Assembly: GCF_007004135.1 (NCBI RefSeq)
Contig: NZ_VJMG01000070.1
Location: forward strand, 1 to 33,396
Source: Affinirhizobium straminoryzae
GTDB lineage: Bacteria; Pseudomonadota; Alphaproteobacteria; Rhizobiales; Rhizobiaceae
Length of the DNA stretch: 33,396 nucleotides
Direction of reading: 5' to 3'
Shown here: in pieces, positions 8,147 to 17,966 of the stretch
Numbering within the stretch: position 1 is the stretch's first letter
Layout: each line of letters opens with the position of its first letter
The notes under the pieces: model-generated
Database searches by the model: none
What the model was told of the DNA's origin: nothing
Seen by the model: the letters and a program-made list of their open reading frames with translations, nothing else
Position numbers and translations under genes: made by a program

Positions 8147-8161
8147 TTAGAATTATTCTAA
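8147..8161. promoter_or_regulatory. Irr-box (ICE)-like palindrome upstream of mbfA
   Basis: A perfect 6-3-6 palindrome, TTAGAA-TTA-TTCTAA, lies 15 bases upstream of the mbfA ATG. It fits the rhizobial iron control element bound by Irr (TTTAGAA-N3-TTCTAAA type), and mbfA is a known Irr target in related bacteria. Confidence 0.8.
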
Positions 8162-8346
8162 TAATAGGGGTTCCGGGAAAATCTGACAAGCCTGAAACAA
8201 ACGGCCGAAGTGTCGCGCGCCACCCGAAAACCGCGAAGGGTCAGCGCGGCCGCCCTTTTGCCTTGCAGCGCCGACAACAAAATGATTTAGGGGCCGGTAG
8301 CCTGGGCATATGCTCAGCACCCCCTGAAATTGAAGGCTTTTAGTCC

Positions 8347-9444
8347 ATGAACCGCAGATCCTTCTTCCGCCAGGCCGGTGTTGCCGGAGTTGGCGCAGCC
8401 GCCCTTGCCGCTCCCGCCATTGCCCAGGAAAACCCGGAACTGACCTGGCGCCTCACCTCGTCCTTCCCGAAGAGCCTCAACATCCTGTTCGACAGCGCCA
8501 CCGAGATCGCCAGAAGCGTGTCGGAAGCCACCGATGGCAAGTTCCAGATCCAGACCTTTGCGGCCGGCGAAATCGTGCCGCCGCTGCAGGCGGCCGATGC
8601 GGTGGCGGCCGGCACGGTGGAAATGGCCCATACCTGCGCCTACTACTATGTCGGCAAGGATCCGACCTTCGCGCTCGGCACCGCCATTCCCTTCGGCCTC
8701 AATGCACGTCTCAGCAATTCCTGGTTCACCGTCGGTGGCGGCAACGACCTGCTGAACGAATTCTTCGCCGGCCACAACCTCTATGCCCTGCCGTCGGGCA
8801 ATACCGGCGCGCAGATGGGCGGCTGGTTCCGCAAGGAAATCAAGACCGTTGACGATCTCAAGGGCCTGAAGATGCGCATTGCCGGCCTTGCCGGCCAGGT
8901 GATGAGCAAGGTGGGCGTGACGCCGCAGCAGATCGCCGGCGGCGATGTCTATGCCGCGCTTGAAAAGGGCACGATCGACGCCACCGAATTCGTCGGTCCC
9001 TATGACGACTACAAGCTCGGCTTCTACAAGGTGGCCAAATACTACTACTATCCTGCGTGGTGGGAAGGCGGCCCGACGGTTCACACCTTCTTCAACCGTG
9101 ACAAGTTCAAGAACCTGCCGAAGCGCTACCAGCGGGTGCTGACCGATGCCTGCGCCCGCGTCAATGCCCTGATGCTGGAACGCTACGATGCGCTGAACGC
9201 CAAGGCGCTGCGCGAACTGGTGGGCGAAGGCGCCATCCTACGCCCCTTCAGCCAGGACATTCTGGAGGTCTGCTACAAGGCGGCCCAGGAAACCTATGCC
9301 GAAATCAGCGCGACCAATCCCAACTTCAAGAAGATCTACGACAGCCAGCAGGCCTTCAAGAAGGACGGCTATCTGTGGCTGCAGATCGCCGACTACAGCT
9401 TCGATACCTTCATGATGATCCAGCAGCGCAACGGCACGCTGTAA
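8347..9444 (+). CDS. TRAP transporter substrate-binding protein, TakP-like
   Basis: The 365-aa product is a periplasmic solute receptor of a TRAP transporter (DctP superfamily). The N-terminus RRSFFRQAGVAG with a following hydrophobic stretch and AIAQ cut site is a Tat signal, suggesting export in folded form. The body matches the 2-oxoacid-binding TakP group: MGGWFRKEI, LKGLKMRIAG (with the Arg that usually clamps the carboxylate), PQQIAGGDVY, and the run KLGFYKVAKYYYYPAWWEGG. Substrate is inferred to be a 2-oxo acid with a cation, not proven. No DctQ or DctM membrane gene is adjacent, so its partners must lie elsewhere. GAAGG precedes the start and a terminator follows. Confidence 0.93.
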   Translation: MNRRSFFRQAGVAGVGAAALAAPAIAQENPELTWRLTSSFPKSLNILFDSATEIARSVSEATDGKFQIQTFAAGEIVPPLQAADAVAAGTVEMAHTCAYYYVGKDPTFALGTAIPFGLNARLSNSWFTVGGGNDLLNEFFAGHNLYALPSGNTGAQMGGWFRKEIKTVDDLKGLKMRIAGLAGQVMSKVGVTPQQIAGGDVYAALEKGTIDATEFVGPYDDYKLGFYKVAKYYYYPAWWEGGPTVHTFFNRDKFKNLPKRYQRVLTDACARVNALMLERYDALNAKALRELVGEGAILRPFSQDILEVCYKAAQETYAEISATNPNFKKIYDSQQAFKKDGYLWLQIADYSFDTFMMIQQRNGTL

Positions 9445-9471
9445 GCGGCGCAACCGCCAAAAACGATAGGG

Positions 9472-9504
9472 AAGGCGGCGGCCGGCAGCGGCGGCCGCCT
9501 TTTT
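9472..9504 (+). terminator. Terminator of the TRAP receptor gene
   Basis: AAGGCGGC (9472-9479) pairs with GCCGCCTT (9494-9501) across a GC-rich loop, followed by five T residues. It lies about 27 bases after the stop. Confidence 0.85.
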
Positions 9505-9632
9505 GTCATGCAGGGAAAATGGACCAGACCCGGCCTCCTGGCCTGCCACTCCGCTCTATGCGCGGCCTTAACATTTGATATTGCGCAAGAAGACCATGGG
9601 CCTATGGTGTCGCCTGCTGCACGGAGAAAGTC

Positions 9633-9920
9633 ATGCCGCAACGGCACACCCGGTTCTATCCCAGCATCCTCGGACCGAGCGACCTTGCCATTCTGGACAG
9701 GGCGATCCGCTCCGTCGTATTTGCCTGTGACAGGCAGGCGGATGCGCCCGATCCGGACAGCATTGCGCGCATCGTGCTGCGGCTTTACCGCATGGGTCTG
9801 ACGCAGCCGGAAAAGCTGGCAGCGCTGTCCGCACGGCTGGCCTGCGCCGCCGCCGTCTCAGGTAGCGGTGCGGACCGGTTTGCCCGCCGGGCGGCCGTCC
9901 CTTCTCCCTCCCGGCGCTGA
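9633..9920 (+). CDS. Small hypothetical protein
   Basis: This 95-aa ORF has a good GGAG ribosome-binding site 6 bases before its ATG. The protein is predicted helical: a segment LGPSDLAILDRAIRSVVF is followed by IARIVLRLYRMGLTQPEKLAALSARL, a pattern I associate with small rhizobial proteins of unknown function. There is no signal peptide or membrane segment. The last 15 residues are Arg/Ser/Pro-rich and may be unstructured. A possible terminator hairpin (ACCCCGC/GCGGGGT, 9922-9941) follows at once. No function can be assigned. Confidence 0.6.
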   Translation: MPQRHTRFYPSILGPSDLAILDRAIRSVVFACDRQADAPDPDSIARIVLRLYRMGLTQPEKLAALSARLACAAAVSGSGADRFARRAAVPSPSRR

Positions 9921-9921
9921 A

Positions 9922-9941
9922 ACCCCGCATTGCAGCGGGGT
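9922..9941. terminator. Possible bidirectional terminator hairpin
   Basis: A 7-bp GC-rich stem (9922-9928 with 9935-9941) with a 6-nt loop sits between the convergent 95-aa and 57-aa genes. Flanking T-runs are weak on both strands, so efficiency is doubtful. Confidence 0.45.
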
Positions 9942-9985
9942 CTCGGATCGATATGCCATCGAAGGATCGAGAGGCTTGGCGCCGT

Positions 9986-10159
9986 TCACTTGCTGCCGTT
10001 GTTGCGCCGGCTCTTGGCACCGACACGGTCGTTCTGGCTGGCGGTCTTGCCGTCCGGCTGTTGCCCGTAATAGGTGCCGCCGAGATGGCCGCCGGCGCTG
10101 GTGTTTTCCACCTGAGCCTTGGCGCGGGCCTGCAGTTCCTTGACATTGGTCTTGCTCAT
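9986..10159 (-). CDS. Small hypothetical protein
   Basis: This 57-aa ORF starts MSKTNVKELQARAKAQ with a strong GGAGG ribosome-binding site 6 bases upstream. It is very polar, with a charged N-terminal helix, then a Gly-, Gln- and Asn-rich stretch (GGHLGGTYYGQQ) and a basic tail ending in RRNNGSK. It is probably a small cytoplasmic, partly disordered protein. No homologous family with a known function is recognised. It is convergent with the 95-aa gene and divergent from the secreted hydrolase. Confidence 0.65.
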   Translation of the reverse strand: MSKTNVKELQARAKAQVENTSAGGHLGGTYYGQQPDGKTASQNDRVGAKSRRNNGSK

Positions 10160-10346
10160 GCTTGCCTCCGGGTTGGCAGGGGTGATGGTGACCAACCCTC
10201 GAACCACCTGGAAGTTCCCCCTGGACATCTCGCCGGGTCGTCCGTCCCGGATCGCGTTTCGAGACGACCTTGATCATGTTTCAGGTCGAGAAGCCTGCCG
10301 AAAACCGAAAGTTTGCCCTCGTCGCTTCATCCAACGAGGTTTTCCC

Positions 10347-11411
10347 ATGAAAAGGCTTCTTCTCCTGACCGCCCTTCTTTCAAGCGCCTTCCTGCCCTGG
10401 ACGGCCTTTGCCGAGACCGTCATCGGCGTCACCACGATTTCCGTTCCCTCGATGCAACGCGGCAAGCCGCTCTCCGTCGATGTCTGGTATCCCTCGAAGG
10501 CCAAGGCGCCGGAGGCTCTCGTCGGCGACAACCGCATCTTCACCGGTGCCGCCGCCAAGCCGGATGCGGCGATCGATCCCGGCCGCCACCCGCTGATCCT
10601 GCTGTCGCACGGCTCCGGCTCGCGGGCGCAAGGCATGACCTGGATTGCAGCCCGTCTTGCGGAACAGGGTTTCATCGTTGCCGGCCCCGATCATCCCGGC
10701 ACGACCAGCGGCGATTCAACGCCGATTGCCACGCCGCGCATCTGGGAGCGGACGCAGGATCTCTCCAACATCATCACCTGGATGACAGGAGATGCCCGCT
10801 GGCAGGCTTCCGTCGACGCCGCGAAGATCGGCGTCATCGGCTTTTCGCTCGGCGCCAGCACGGCACTGGAACTGATCGGCGCCCGCGCCGACCTCAACGC
10901 CTATGCCGATTACTGCGACCGCTATACCATGATGATGGATTGCCAGTGGTTTGCCGGCGGCTTCGGCTTCGTTGACGGCAAGCGGGTCGCCTCGCCGGTC
11001 GTGAAACTGCGGGACTTCGACAAGGCACATTTCGAACAGTCGAATCTCGATCCCCGCGTCACCTCCGCCGTCATCGTCGACCCCGGTCTCGCGACCGCCT
11101 TCAAGGCCGACAGCCTGACGGCGATCAAGGTGCCGACGACCGTCATCAATCTGGGCAGCCCGGGCAGCGTGCCCGTCGCCGTCAAGGCCGATATGCTTTC
11201 CGCCAAAATCCCCGGCGCCCAGTACCGCCAGATCCCCGGCGCCAACCATTTCAGCTTCCTGCCGATCTGCAAGCCCGATGCGCAGGATGTGCTGAGCGAA
11301 TCCGGCGATGCCGACCCCATCTGCGACGGCAAGGGCCTGCGCGACCGGGCGGAAATTCACAAGGATGCGGAAAAGCTGATTGTCGAGGCCTTCGAGACGA
11401 CGCTGAAGTAA
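10347..11411 (+). CDS. Secreted dienelactone-hydrolase-like alpha/beta hydrolase
   Basis: The 354-aa product begins with a clear Sec signal peptide (KR, hydrophobic residues 3-18, cut near AFA-ETV), so it is periplasmic or secreted. It is an alpha/beta hydrolase of the predicted dienelactone hydrolase group: LLSHGSGS provides the oxyanion segment, GFSLGAS carries the nucleophile Ser167, and GANHFSFLP carries the likely catalytic His. Cysteines in DYCDRY, MDCQW, PICKPD and PICDGK may form disulfides, consistent with the periplasm. The start is set by GAGG upstream and by the signal peptide; longer in-frame readings are not supported. Substrate unknown. The stop is 2 bases from the convergent GNAT gene. 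Confidence 0.88.
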   Translation: MKRLLLLTALLSSAFLPWTAFAETVIGVTTISVPSMQRGKPLSVDVWYPSKAKAPEALVGDNRIFTGAAAKPDAAIDPGRHPLILLSHGSGSRAQGMTWIAARLAEQGFIVAGPDHPGTTSGDSTPIATPRIWERTQDLSNIITWMTGDARWQASVDAAKIGVIGFSLGASTALELIGARADLNAYADYCDRYTMMMDCQWFAGGFGFVDGKRVASPVVKLRDFDKAHFEQSNLDPRVTSAVIVDPGLATAFKADSLTAIKVPTTVINLGSPGSVPVAVKADMLSAKIPGAQYRQIPGANHFSFLPICKPDAQDVLSESGDADPICDGKGLRDRAEIHKDAEKLIVEAFETTLK

Positions 11412-11413
11412 GG

Positions 11414-11953
11414 TCAGGCCACCCGCTTGTAGAACAGGGTGGTGCTGCAGAAGCCGCCCTGCGGCCACAGCGCGTAATCGGGAATGACGCCGGCCTTTTC
11501 CCAACCGAAGCGGGGGTAGATCGCCTCCGCTTCGCTGCCGGTCGCGGTATCCAGCACCAGAAGGGTGCGACCGCGCCGCGCGGCTTCCTCCTCCACCAGC
11601 GCCATAAGCTTGCGCGACAGGCCAAGGCCGCGGGCCGAGCGGTGCACGAGAAGCTTCATCAGATCGCCGCGATGCGGCTGGTTCGGCTTCTGGGCCAGCC
11701 CGACCTGCACGGTGCCGACCACGCGGCCCTCCACCTCCGCAACCGCAAGGATCGTGTGGCCGGCGGCGACGCTCTCGACGATGCCCTGCCAGTAGCCCAA
11801 CGCGTCCTCAGGCGCAAAAGGCAGCATGAAACCGACGGAAGCGCCACCATTGACGCAGTCGGACAGAACCTCGCACAGGTCGGCAACCAGAGGGGCAGCA
11901 TCTTCGGCGGAGACGAGGCGGCAGGTGGTCATAGGCATCGGCATGTCTTTCAT
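11414..11953 (-). CDS. GNAT family N-acetyltransferase
   Basis: The 179-aa product is a GCN5-related acetyltransferase using acetyl-CoA. Family landmarks are the beta4 segment AVAEVEGRVVGTVQVGL (about residues 74-90), the acetyl-CoA-binding motif A LLVHRSARGLGLSRKLM (about 106-122), and the C-terminal GSEAEAIYPRFGWEKAGVIPDYAL. The acceptor substrate is unknown. Several ATGs crowd the start (11953, 11944); the first was taken. It follows the XRE-cupin regulator by 3 bases, so the two are co-transcribed and the regulator probably controls this gene. Confidence 0.9.
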   Translation of the reverse strand: MKDMPMPMTTCRLVSAEDAAPLVADLCEVLSDCVNGGASVGFMLPFAPEDALGYWQGIVESVAAGHTILAVAEVEGRVVGTVQVGLAQKPNQPHRGDLMKLLVHRSARGLGLSRKLMALVEEEAARRGRTLLVLDTATGSEAEAIYPRFGWEKAGVIPDYALWPQGGFCSTTLFYKRVA

Positions 11954-11956
11954 CGC

Positions 11957-12532
11957 TCAGCGCCCGCGGTCCAGGATGACGGCATAGCGCACGGGTTGAT
12001 CGGTGGGATTGTGGAACTGGAAGGCGTCGCCGATATCCATGAACAGGCAGTCGCCCGCCTCCAGCCGGTAGGTCTCGCCGGGCAGGATCATCTCGAGCAC
12101 GCCCGCAAACACCCAGATATGCTGGGTCATGAACCGGCTCTCTTCCCGCGGCGGGAAGCTGACGCGCGCGCCGGGCGGGAAATCCACCTCGACAATATCG
12201 ACGCGGGACGAAACACCCGGCGGCGACACGGAGCGGCGCAGATAACCGGTGACCGGATCGCGCCAGATCCGCTGCTGCCCCCGCCGCGCAACGGGCGAGC
12301 GGTCCGGCTGATCCGGTGCAAAGAATTCCGAGAGCGACAGGCCGAGCGCCTCGCACAGACGCGCCAGCAGCGCTGCCGTGGGGCTGGCCTCGCCCCGCTC
12401 GATGCGGGAGATCATCGCGCGGCTGACCCGGGAGGCGGAGGCCAGCTGGTCGAGCGTAAACCCTTCCCGCTGCCTGAGTGCCTTCAACCGCTCGCCGAGC
12501 GCGCCTTCGAACTGTTCGTCATTCTGTTCCAT
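11957..12532 (-). CDS. XRE-family HTH regulator with C-terminal cupin domain
   Basis: The roughly 191-aa product has an N-terminal XRE helix-turn-helix (LGERLKALRQREGFTLDQLA...RVSRAMISRIERGE, about residues 11-65) and a C-terminal cupin (about 110-190, with LPGETYRLEAGDCLFM and FHNPTDQPVRYAVIL). Such proteins sense small ligands and often repress adjacent transporter genes. The start is uncertain: MEQNDEQFEG at 12532 is preferred, but in-frame ATGs at 12547 and 12577 are possible. It is divergent from the MFS gene and leads the GNAT gene, the usual layout of a regulator controlling both sides. Confidence 0.9.
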   Translation of the reverse strand: MEQNDEQFEGALGERLKALRQREGFTLDQLASASRVSRAMISRIERGEASPTAALLARLCEALGLSLSEFFAPDQPDRSPVARRGQQRIWRDPVTGYLRRSVSPPGVSSRVDIVEVDFPPGARVSFPPREESRFMTQHIWVFAGVLEMILPGETYRLEAGDCLFMDIGDAFQFHNPTDQPVRYAVILDRGR

Positions 12533-12728
12533 GGCCTGATCCTGCATTTCCATTATAGTGGAGTCAATAGAGCGCATGATGGAATTTTTGAGAATTCGAA
12601 CGACAGCCTGCGGCGTCTTCGCGATAGCCTGAGCCTAGCGAAGAAGTTACTCTTGCGCCCATCTCGCATATCCCTTCGGTCGGCACCGGTCACAGGTCCC
12701 GTCACCACCTTGTCCTTTGGGAGGCTTC

Positions 12729-14003
12729 ATGCACGGCCCGCCTGATCGGGGTTCCTCTCCCCTGTCGATCGCCAGTATCGTCGCCTCGATGACCACGGCG
12801 GCGGTGGGCAGCGGCCTGATGTTTGCCTACAGCCCCTATATGCTGGCGCGATCGGCCGATGCGGCCTGGGCACCGGGCGCGGCCGTCACCGCCGTTGCCT
12901 TTGGCGGGCTGGTGGGCTGTGTCGTCACGGGGCCGCTGATCCAGCGGGTCGGCCATGCGCGGCTGTTTGCCTGCTCGATGGGGATCGTCATCATTGCAGC
13001 CGCCTTCATCGCCTCGAACCTCTCCGTCTCTCTGTGGATTCTCGGGCGCGGGCTCTATGGCGCGGCGGCCAATTGCAACTTCATCATCGCCCAGAGCTGG
13101 CTGAACCATGCGGCCTCGAACGCCTGGCGGGGCCGCGCTATGTCCTTCTTCTACATGGCCTATGTGCTGGGGCTCGGCTGCGGCTCCTGGCTGTTCGGGC
13201 AGATCCCGACCTCGGGCAACCTGACGCCGCTGCTGACGATCTTCTTCACGGCGCTGGCAATCCTGCCGATCGGCCTGACGCGGCTGCCGAACCCGCCGGC
13301 CCCGGCGCGGGTCAATGTCGATGTCGGCATGGCCTGGCAGATTTCGCCGGTCGGCCTCATCGGCGTTCTCGCCTCCGGCGGGCTGTCGATGGTGGTGCAG
13401 GGCTTCGTGCCGATCTATGCCACCACCAACGGCGTGGCACAGCAGCAGGTAGGTCTGCTGATGTTTGTGATGCAGACCGGCCTGCTCTTCGTGCAGTATC
13501 CGCTCGGCATCCTTTCCGACCGGATGGACCGCCGCCGCGTGCTGCTCATCACCTGCGCCATCATTCTGACGGCCGGAACCGCAGCGCTGTTTGCCTCCTT
13601 CACCCACATGATCCTGTTCATGCTCATCTTCCTGGTGTTCGGCGGCGCGATCGAGACGATCTATTCGATTGCCAACGCCCATTCGAACGACCGGGCCGAT
13701 CCCGGCGATTACGTGCCGCTGTCCAGCACGCTGCTGGTGGCCTGGTCGGCCGCCGCCACCGTGGTGCCGCTGGCCGTGACGGCGCTGATGCCCGTCTTCG
13801 GCCCCAAAACCTTCATCGGTGCCGCCCTTCTCGTTGCGGCCGCCTATATGCTCTTCACATTGTGGCGGCTGAACGAACGCGATCCCGTTCCAACCGCCGA
13901 ACGAGAGAGCTTCGAACTGCGCAGCGCGCAACTGCCGAATGCCGCCGTGCTGACCGATCCGGAAGCGCGCGCGGCCGACCAGTCGACGGAACCGACCGGC
14001 TGA
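12729..14003 (+). CDS. MFS transporter
   Basis: The 424-aa product is a 12-helix inner-membrane transporter of the major facilitator superfamily, resembling the YcaD-like group. The loop between helices 2 and 3 has GPLIQRVGHARLF, and the equivalent loop in the second half has GILSDRMDRRRVLL, the family's RxGR-type signature. A polar C-terminal tail of about 45 residues follows the last helix. GGGAGG lies 4 bases before the chosen ATG; a TTG 12 bases earlier is in frame but less likely. It is divergent from the XRE-cupin/GNAT pair, so it probably exports a compound acetylated by, or sensed through, that pair. This is inference. Confidence 0.88.
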   Translation: MHGPPDRGSSPLSIASIVASMTTAAVGSGLMFAYSPYMLARSADAAWAPGAAVTAVAFGGLVGCVVTGPLIQRVGHARLFACSMGIVIIAAAFIASNLSVSLWILGRGLYGAAANCNFIIAQSWLNHAASNAWRGRAMSFFYMAYVLGLGCGSWLFGQIPTSGNLTPLLTIFFTALAILPIGLTRLPNPPAPARVNVDVGMAWQISPVGLIGVLASGGLSMVVQGFVPIYATTNGVAQQQVGLLMFVMQTGLLFVQYPLGILSDRMDRRRVLLITCAIILTAGTAALFASFTHMILFMLIFLVFGGAIETIYSIANAHSNDRADPGDYVPLSSTLLVAWSAAATVVPLAVTALMPVFGPKTFIGAALLVAAAYMLFTLWRLNERDPVPTAERESFELRSAQLPNAAVLTDPEARAADQSTEPTG

Positions 14004-14108
14004 CGACGGACAAAGCGGCGTCCGGACCGGCGAAAGCCCCGGTTTTCTCAAGCTTTGCCGCAATTTCCCGCTAGGCGTTGCAAGGCCTCGCTGCTATATG
14101 CGCGAGCC

Positions 14109-15929
<1,821 letters not shown>

Positions 15930-15973
15930 GGCTTTTCGCGGCCTCGCATCTGCTTCATAATCCCGCCTGCGGA

Positions 15974-15998
15974 CCCTTGGGGGCCTGCGTAACAAGGG
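15974..15998. promoter_or_regulatory. Dyad upstream of ccdA, possible autoregulatory operator
   Basis: CCCTTG (15974-15979) is inverted as CAAGGG (15993-15998), 10 bases before the ccdA ATG; the right arm overlaps the likely ribosome-binding site. CcdA-type antitoxins repress their own operons, so an operator is plausible but unproven. Confidence 0.35.
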
Positions 15999-16008
15999 AT
16001 GTGGTTTC

Positions 16009-16239
16009 ATGGTTCAGGCAGCATCCGCAAAGGATAAGATTTCCATTGATCGCGCACTTCTGGCCGAGGCGACCGACCTGAAGCTTGATGTGTCACGCGC
16101 GGCGGAAGATGGAATCGCGCGCGCCGTGAAGGCCGAAAAGGAACGGCTCTGGCGGATCGAGAATGCCGAGGCGATTGCGGCGGAAAATACCGATATCGAG
16201 AAGCATGGGCTGCCGCTCGCTAAATACCGGCTGTTCTGA
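16009..16239 (+). CDS. ccdA: Type II antitoxin, CcdA family
   Basis: The 76-aa product resembles CcdA: an N-terminal ribbon-helix-helix segment (KDKISIDRALLAEATDLKLDVSRAAEDGIARAVK) that dimerises and binds DNA, then a C-terminal, probably flexible helix (WRIENAEAIAAENTDIEKHGLPLAKYRLF) that neutralises the toxin. The motif near HGLPLAKYR is common to CcdA C-termini. Its stop overlaps the toxin start by one base (TGATG), so the pair is translationally coupled. It lies between lepA and murA on the chromosome, not on the integrative element. Confidence 0.9.
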   Translation: MVQAASAKDKISIDRALLAEATDLKLDVSRAAEDGIARAVKAEKERLWRIENAEAIAAENTDIEKHGLPLAKYRLF

Positions 16240-16538
16240 TGGCGCGTTTTTCGGTGTACCGGTCCGAGGACAGGGACATCCTTCTCATCGACCTTCAGGC
16301 CAATATTCTGGATGTGTTGCGGACGCGCGTGGTGGTTCCGCTCTACCGGATCGAAACCATGTCCTGGGCGATGGGGCGGATGAACCCGCGCTTCGACATT
16401 GACGGCCATCGCTATGTGATGGCGACGCAGCGGATGGCTGCGATCAACGTATCCCAGCTTGGTCCGCTGCTCGATGACCTCTCCCACCGCGCCGATGACA
16501 TCACCGCCGCGACGGATTTCCTGTTTCAGGGTTTTTGA
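16239..16538 (+). CDS. ccdB: Type II toxin, CcdB family
   Basis: The 99-aa product matches CcdB, a DNA gyrase poison, along its length: FSVYRSEDRDILLIDLQANIL, then VVPLYR, then VMATQRMAAINVSQLG, and LSHRADDITAATDFLFQGF at the end. In F-plasmid CcdB the last three residues (Trp-Gly-Ile) are needed for gyrase poisoning. Here the tail reads Gln-Gly-Phe, so the key Trp is replaced. The protein may be a weakened toxin, or gyrase contact may differ in this lineage. It is convergent with murA, with 6 bases between the stop codons. Confidence 0.9.
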   Translation: MARFSVYRSEDRDILLIDLQANILDVLRTRVVVPLYRIETMSWAMGRMNPRFDIDGHRYVMATQRMAAINVSQLGPLLDDLSHRADDITAATDFLFQGF

Positions 16539-16544
16539 CCCGGC

Positions 16545-17831
16545 CTATTCCCAATGCACGCGGGCGCCGAGTGCCGTCAGCTTTTCCACGAAATCGGGAT
16601 AGGCGCGGCGGATCGGATCGGCATTCTTGATGCGGCTGATGCCCGGCACCTGGATCGCCGCCACCAGCAGCGCCACCACCACGCGGATGATATAGGGTGC
16701 CTCCACCACGGCCGGGCGCAGCGTGTTACCCCCGAAGACGATCAGGCGATGCGGATCGGAGAGATGCACGCGCGCACCGAATTTCAGGAGTTCCGCCGAC
16801 CAGCCGAGCGCGCCCTCATACACCTTGTTCCAGAACATGATGTCGCCCTGGCAACCGACGGCAACGCCGATCGCCTGCGGCAGCAGGTCTGCCGGAAAAT
16901 AAGGCCAGGGGGCCGCCTCGATCTTCGGCAGCAGTTCGGCGGTGAACGGTTCCGTCACCCTGCGGCTCCAGCCGGCGGTGGTGATCGCATCCTCCTCCAC
17001 ATCGAAGGCAAGGCCCAGCTTGCCGAACTGGCGGAGAATCAGCTCCATGTGATGGCCGACCTGCGATTCGACCCGCAGCCGGCCGCCGGTGACGGCGGCG
17101 ATGGCGAGGAAGGTTGCCACCTCGTGGTGATCGTCCGGCACCGTTGCCTTTGTTCCGGACAGGCGCCCGACCCCGGTGATGGTGAGCTTCGAGGTGCCGA
17201 TCCCCTCGATGCGGGCGCCCATCGTCACCAGCATCTCGCAGAGTGCCTGCACATGCGGCTCGGAGGCGGCATTGTTCAGCACCGAAGTGCCGCTCGCCAC
17301 GCTTGCCATCATGATGAAGGTTTCGGTCGCCGTAACCGAGGCATAATCCGGCCAGATGCGCGCGCCGCGATAAACATCCGGGGCCTCCATCGCGCACGGA
17401 TGGGAGGAGAGGATGCGACAACCGAAGGCCTGCAGGATTTCCAGATGCGGATCGATCTCGCGCACGCCCAGCGCGCAGCCCTTCGCTTCCGTATCGAAAT
17501 CCAGCCGACCGGTGCGGATCATGGCCGGCGCCAGAAGCAGCACCGCAGCGCGCATGCCGAGCGGCAATTCGGCCTCGCGGGCGGCAAAGCCTGCAAAATC
17601 GTGACGGATGGTCAGCCGATGCGCGGCCCGGTCGCGATGAACCTTCGATCCCTTGCTCTCGAAATAGGCGACGAGCTTGTCGATATCGCTGATGTCGGGC
17701 ACATTTTCCAGTGTCACCTCGTCATCGGTCAGAAGCGTGGCGCACAGCATGGGCAGCACCGCATTCTTGTTGCCCGAGGGCCGCATTGTTCCCGCGACCG
17801 GAAAGCCGCCTTCCACCACCAGATCCGCCAT
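16545..17831 (-). CDS. MurA-like UDP-GlcNAc 1-carboxyvinyltransferase (divergent paralogue)
   Basis: The roughly 428-aa product has the EPSP-synthase/MurA fold and the active-site residues of MurA: Lys22-Asn23 in PSGNKNAVLP, the PEP-binding Cys119 in KGCALG, an Asp in FPADL, and an Arg in PYIIRVVVAL near the C-terminus. MurA transfers enolpyruvate to UDP-GlcNAc, the first committed peptidoglycan step. Several positions differ from standard MurA (SGNKN rather than SGAKN, WPYFPAD, and an atypical C-terminus ending in RVHWE), so it is more likely a second paralogue than the sole essential MurA. ATGs at 17834 and 17831 follow GGGGG. A Cys active site implies fosfomycin sensitivity. Confidence 0.85.
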   Translation of the reverse strand: MADLVVEGGFPVAGTMRPSGNKNAVLPMLCATLLTDDEVTLENVPDISDIDKLVAYFESKGSKVHRDRAAHRLTIRHDFAGFAAREAELPLGMRAAVLLLAPAMIRTGRLDFDTEAKGCALGVREIDPHLEILQAFGCRILSSHPCAMEAPDVYRGARIWPDYASVTATETFIMMASVASGTSVLNNAASEPHVQALCEMLVTMGARIEGIGTSKLTITGVGRLSGTKATVPDDHHEVATFLAIAAVTGGRLRVESQVGHHMELILRQFGKLGLAFDVEEDAITTAGWSRRVTEPFTAELLPKIEAAPWPYFPADLLPQAIGVAVGCQGDIMFWNKVYEGALGWSAELLKFGARVHLSDPHRLIVFGGNTLRPAVVEAPYIIRVVVALLVAAIQVPGISRIKNADPIRRAYPDFVEKLTALGARVHWE

Positions 17832-17966
17832 CATGCCCCCAGGATATGTCGAGGTCCGCTGATTGGGCGTCAATCATGGCGAAAATGCATATGCGGGCCG
17901 AAGTACCGGCACGACAAAGGGCTCCGAAGCATGCGCCGCGAAGCCCTCGATAGAAATCGGAACGGA

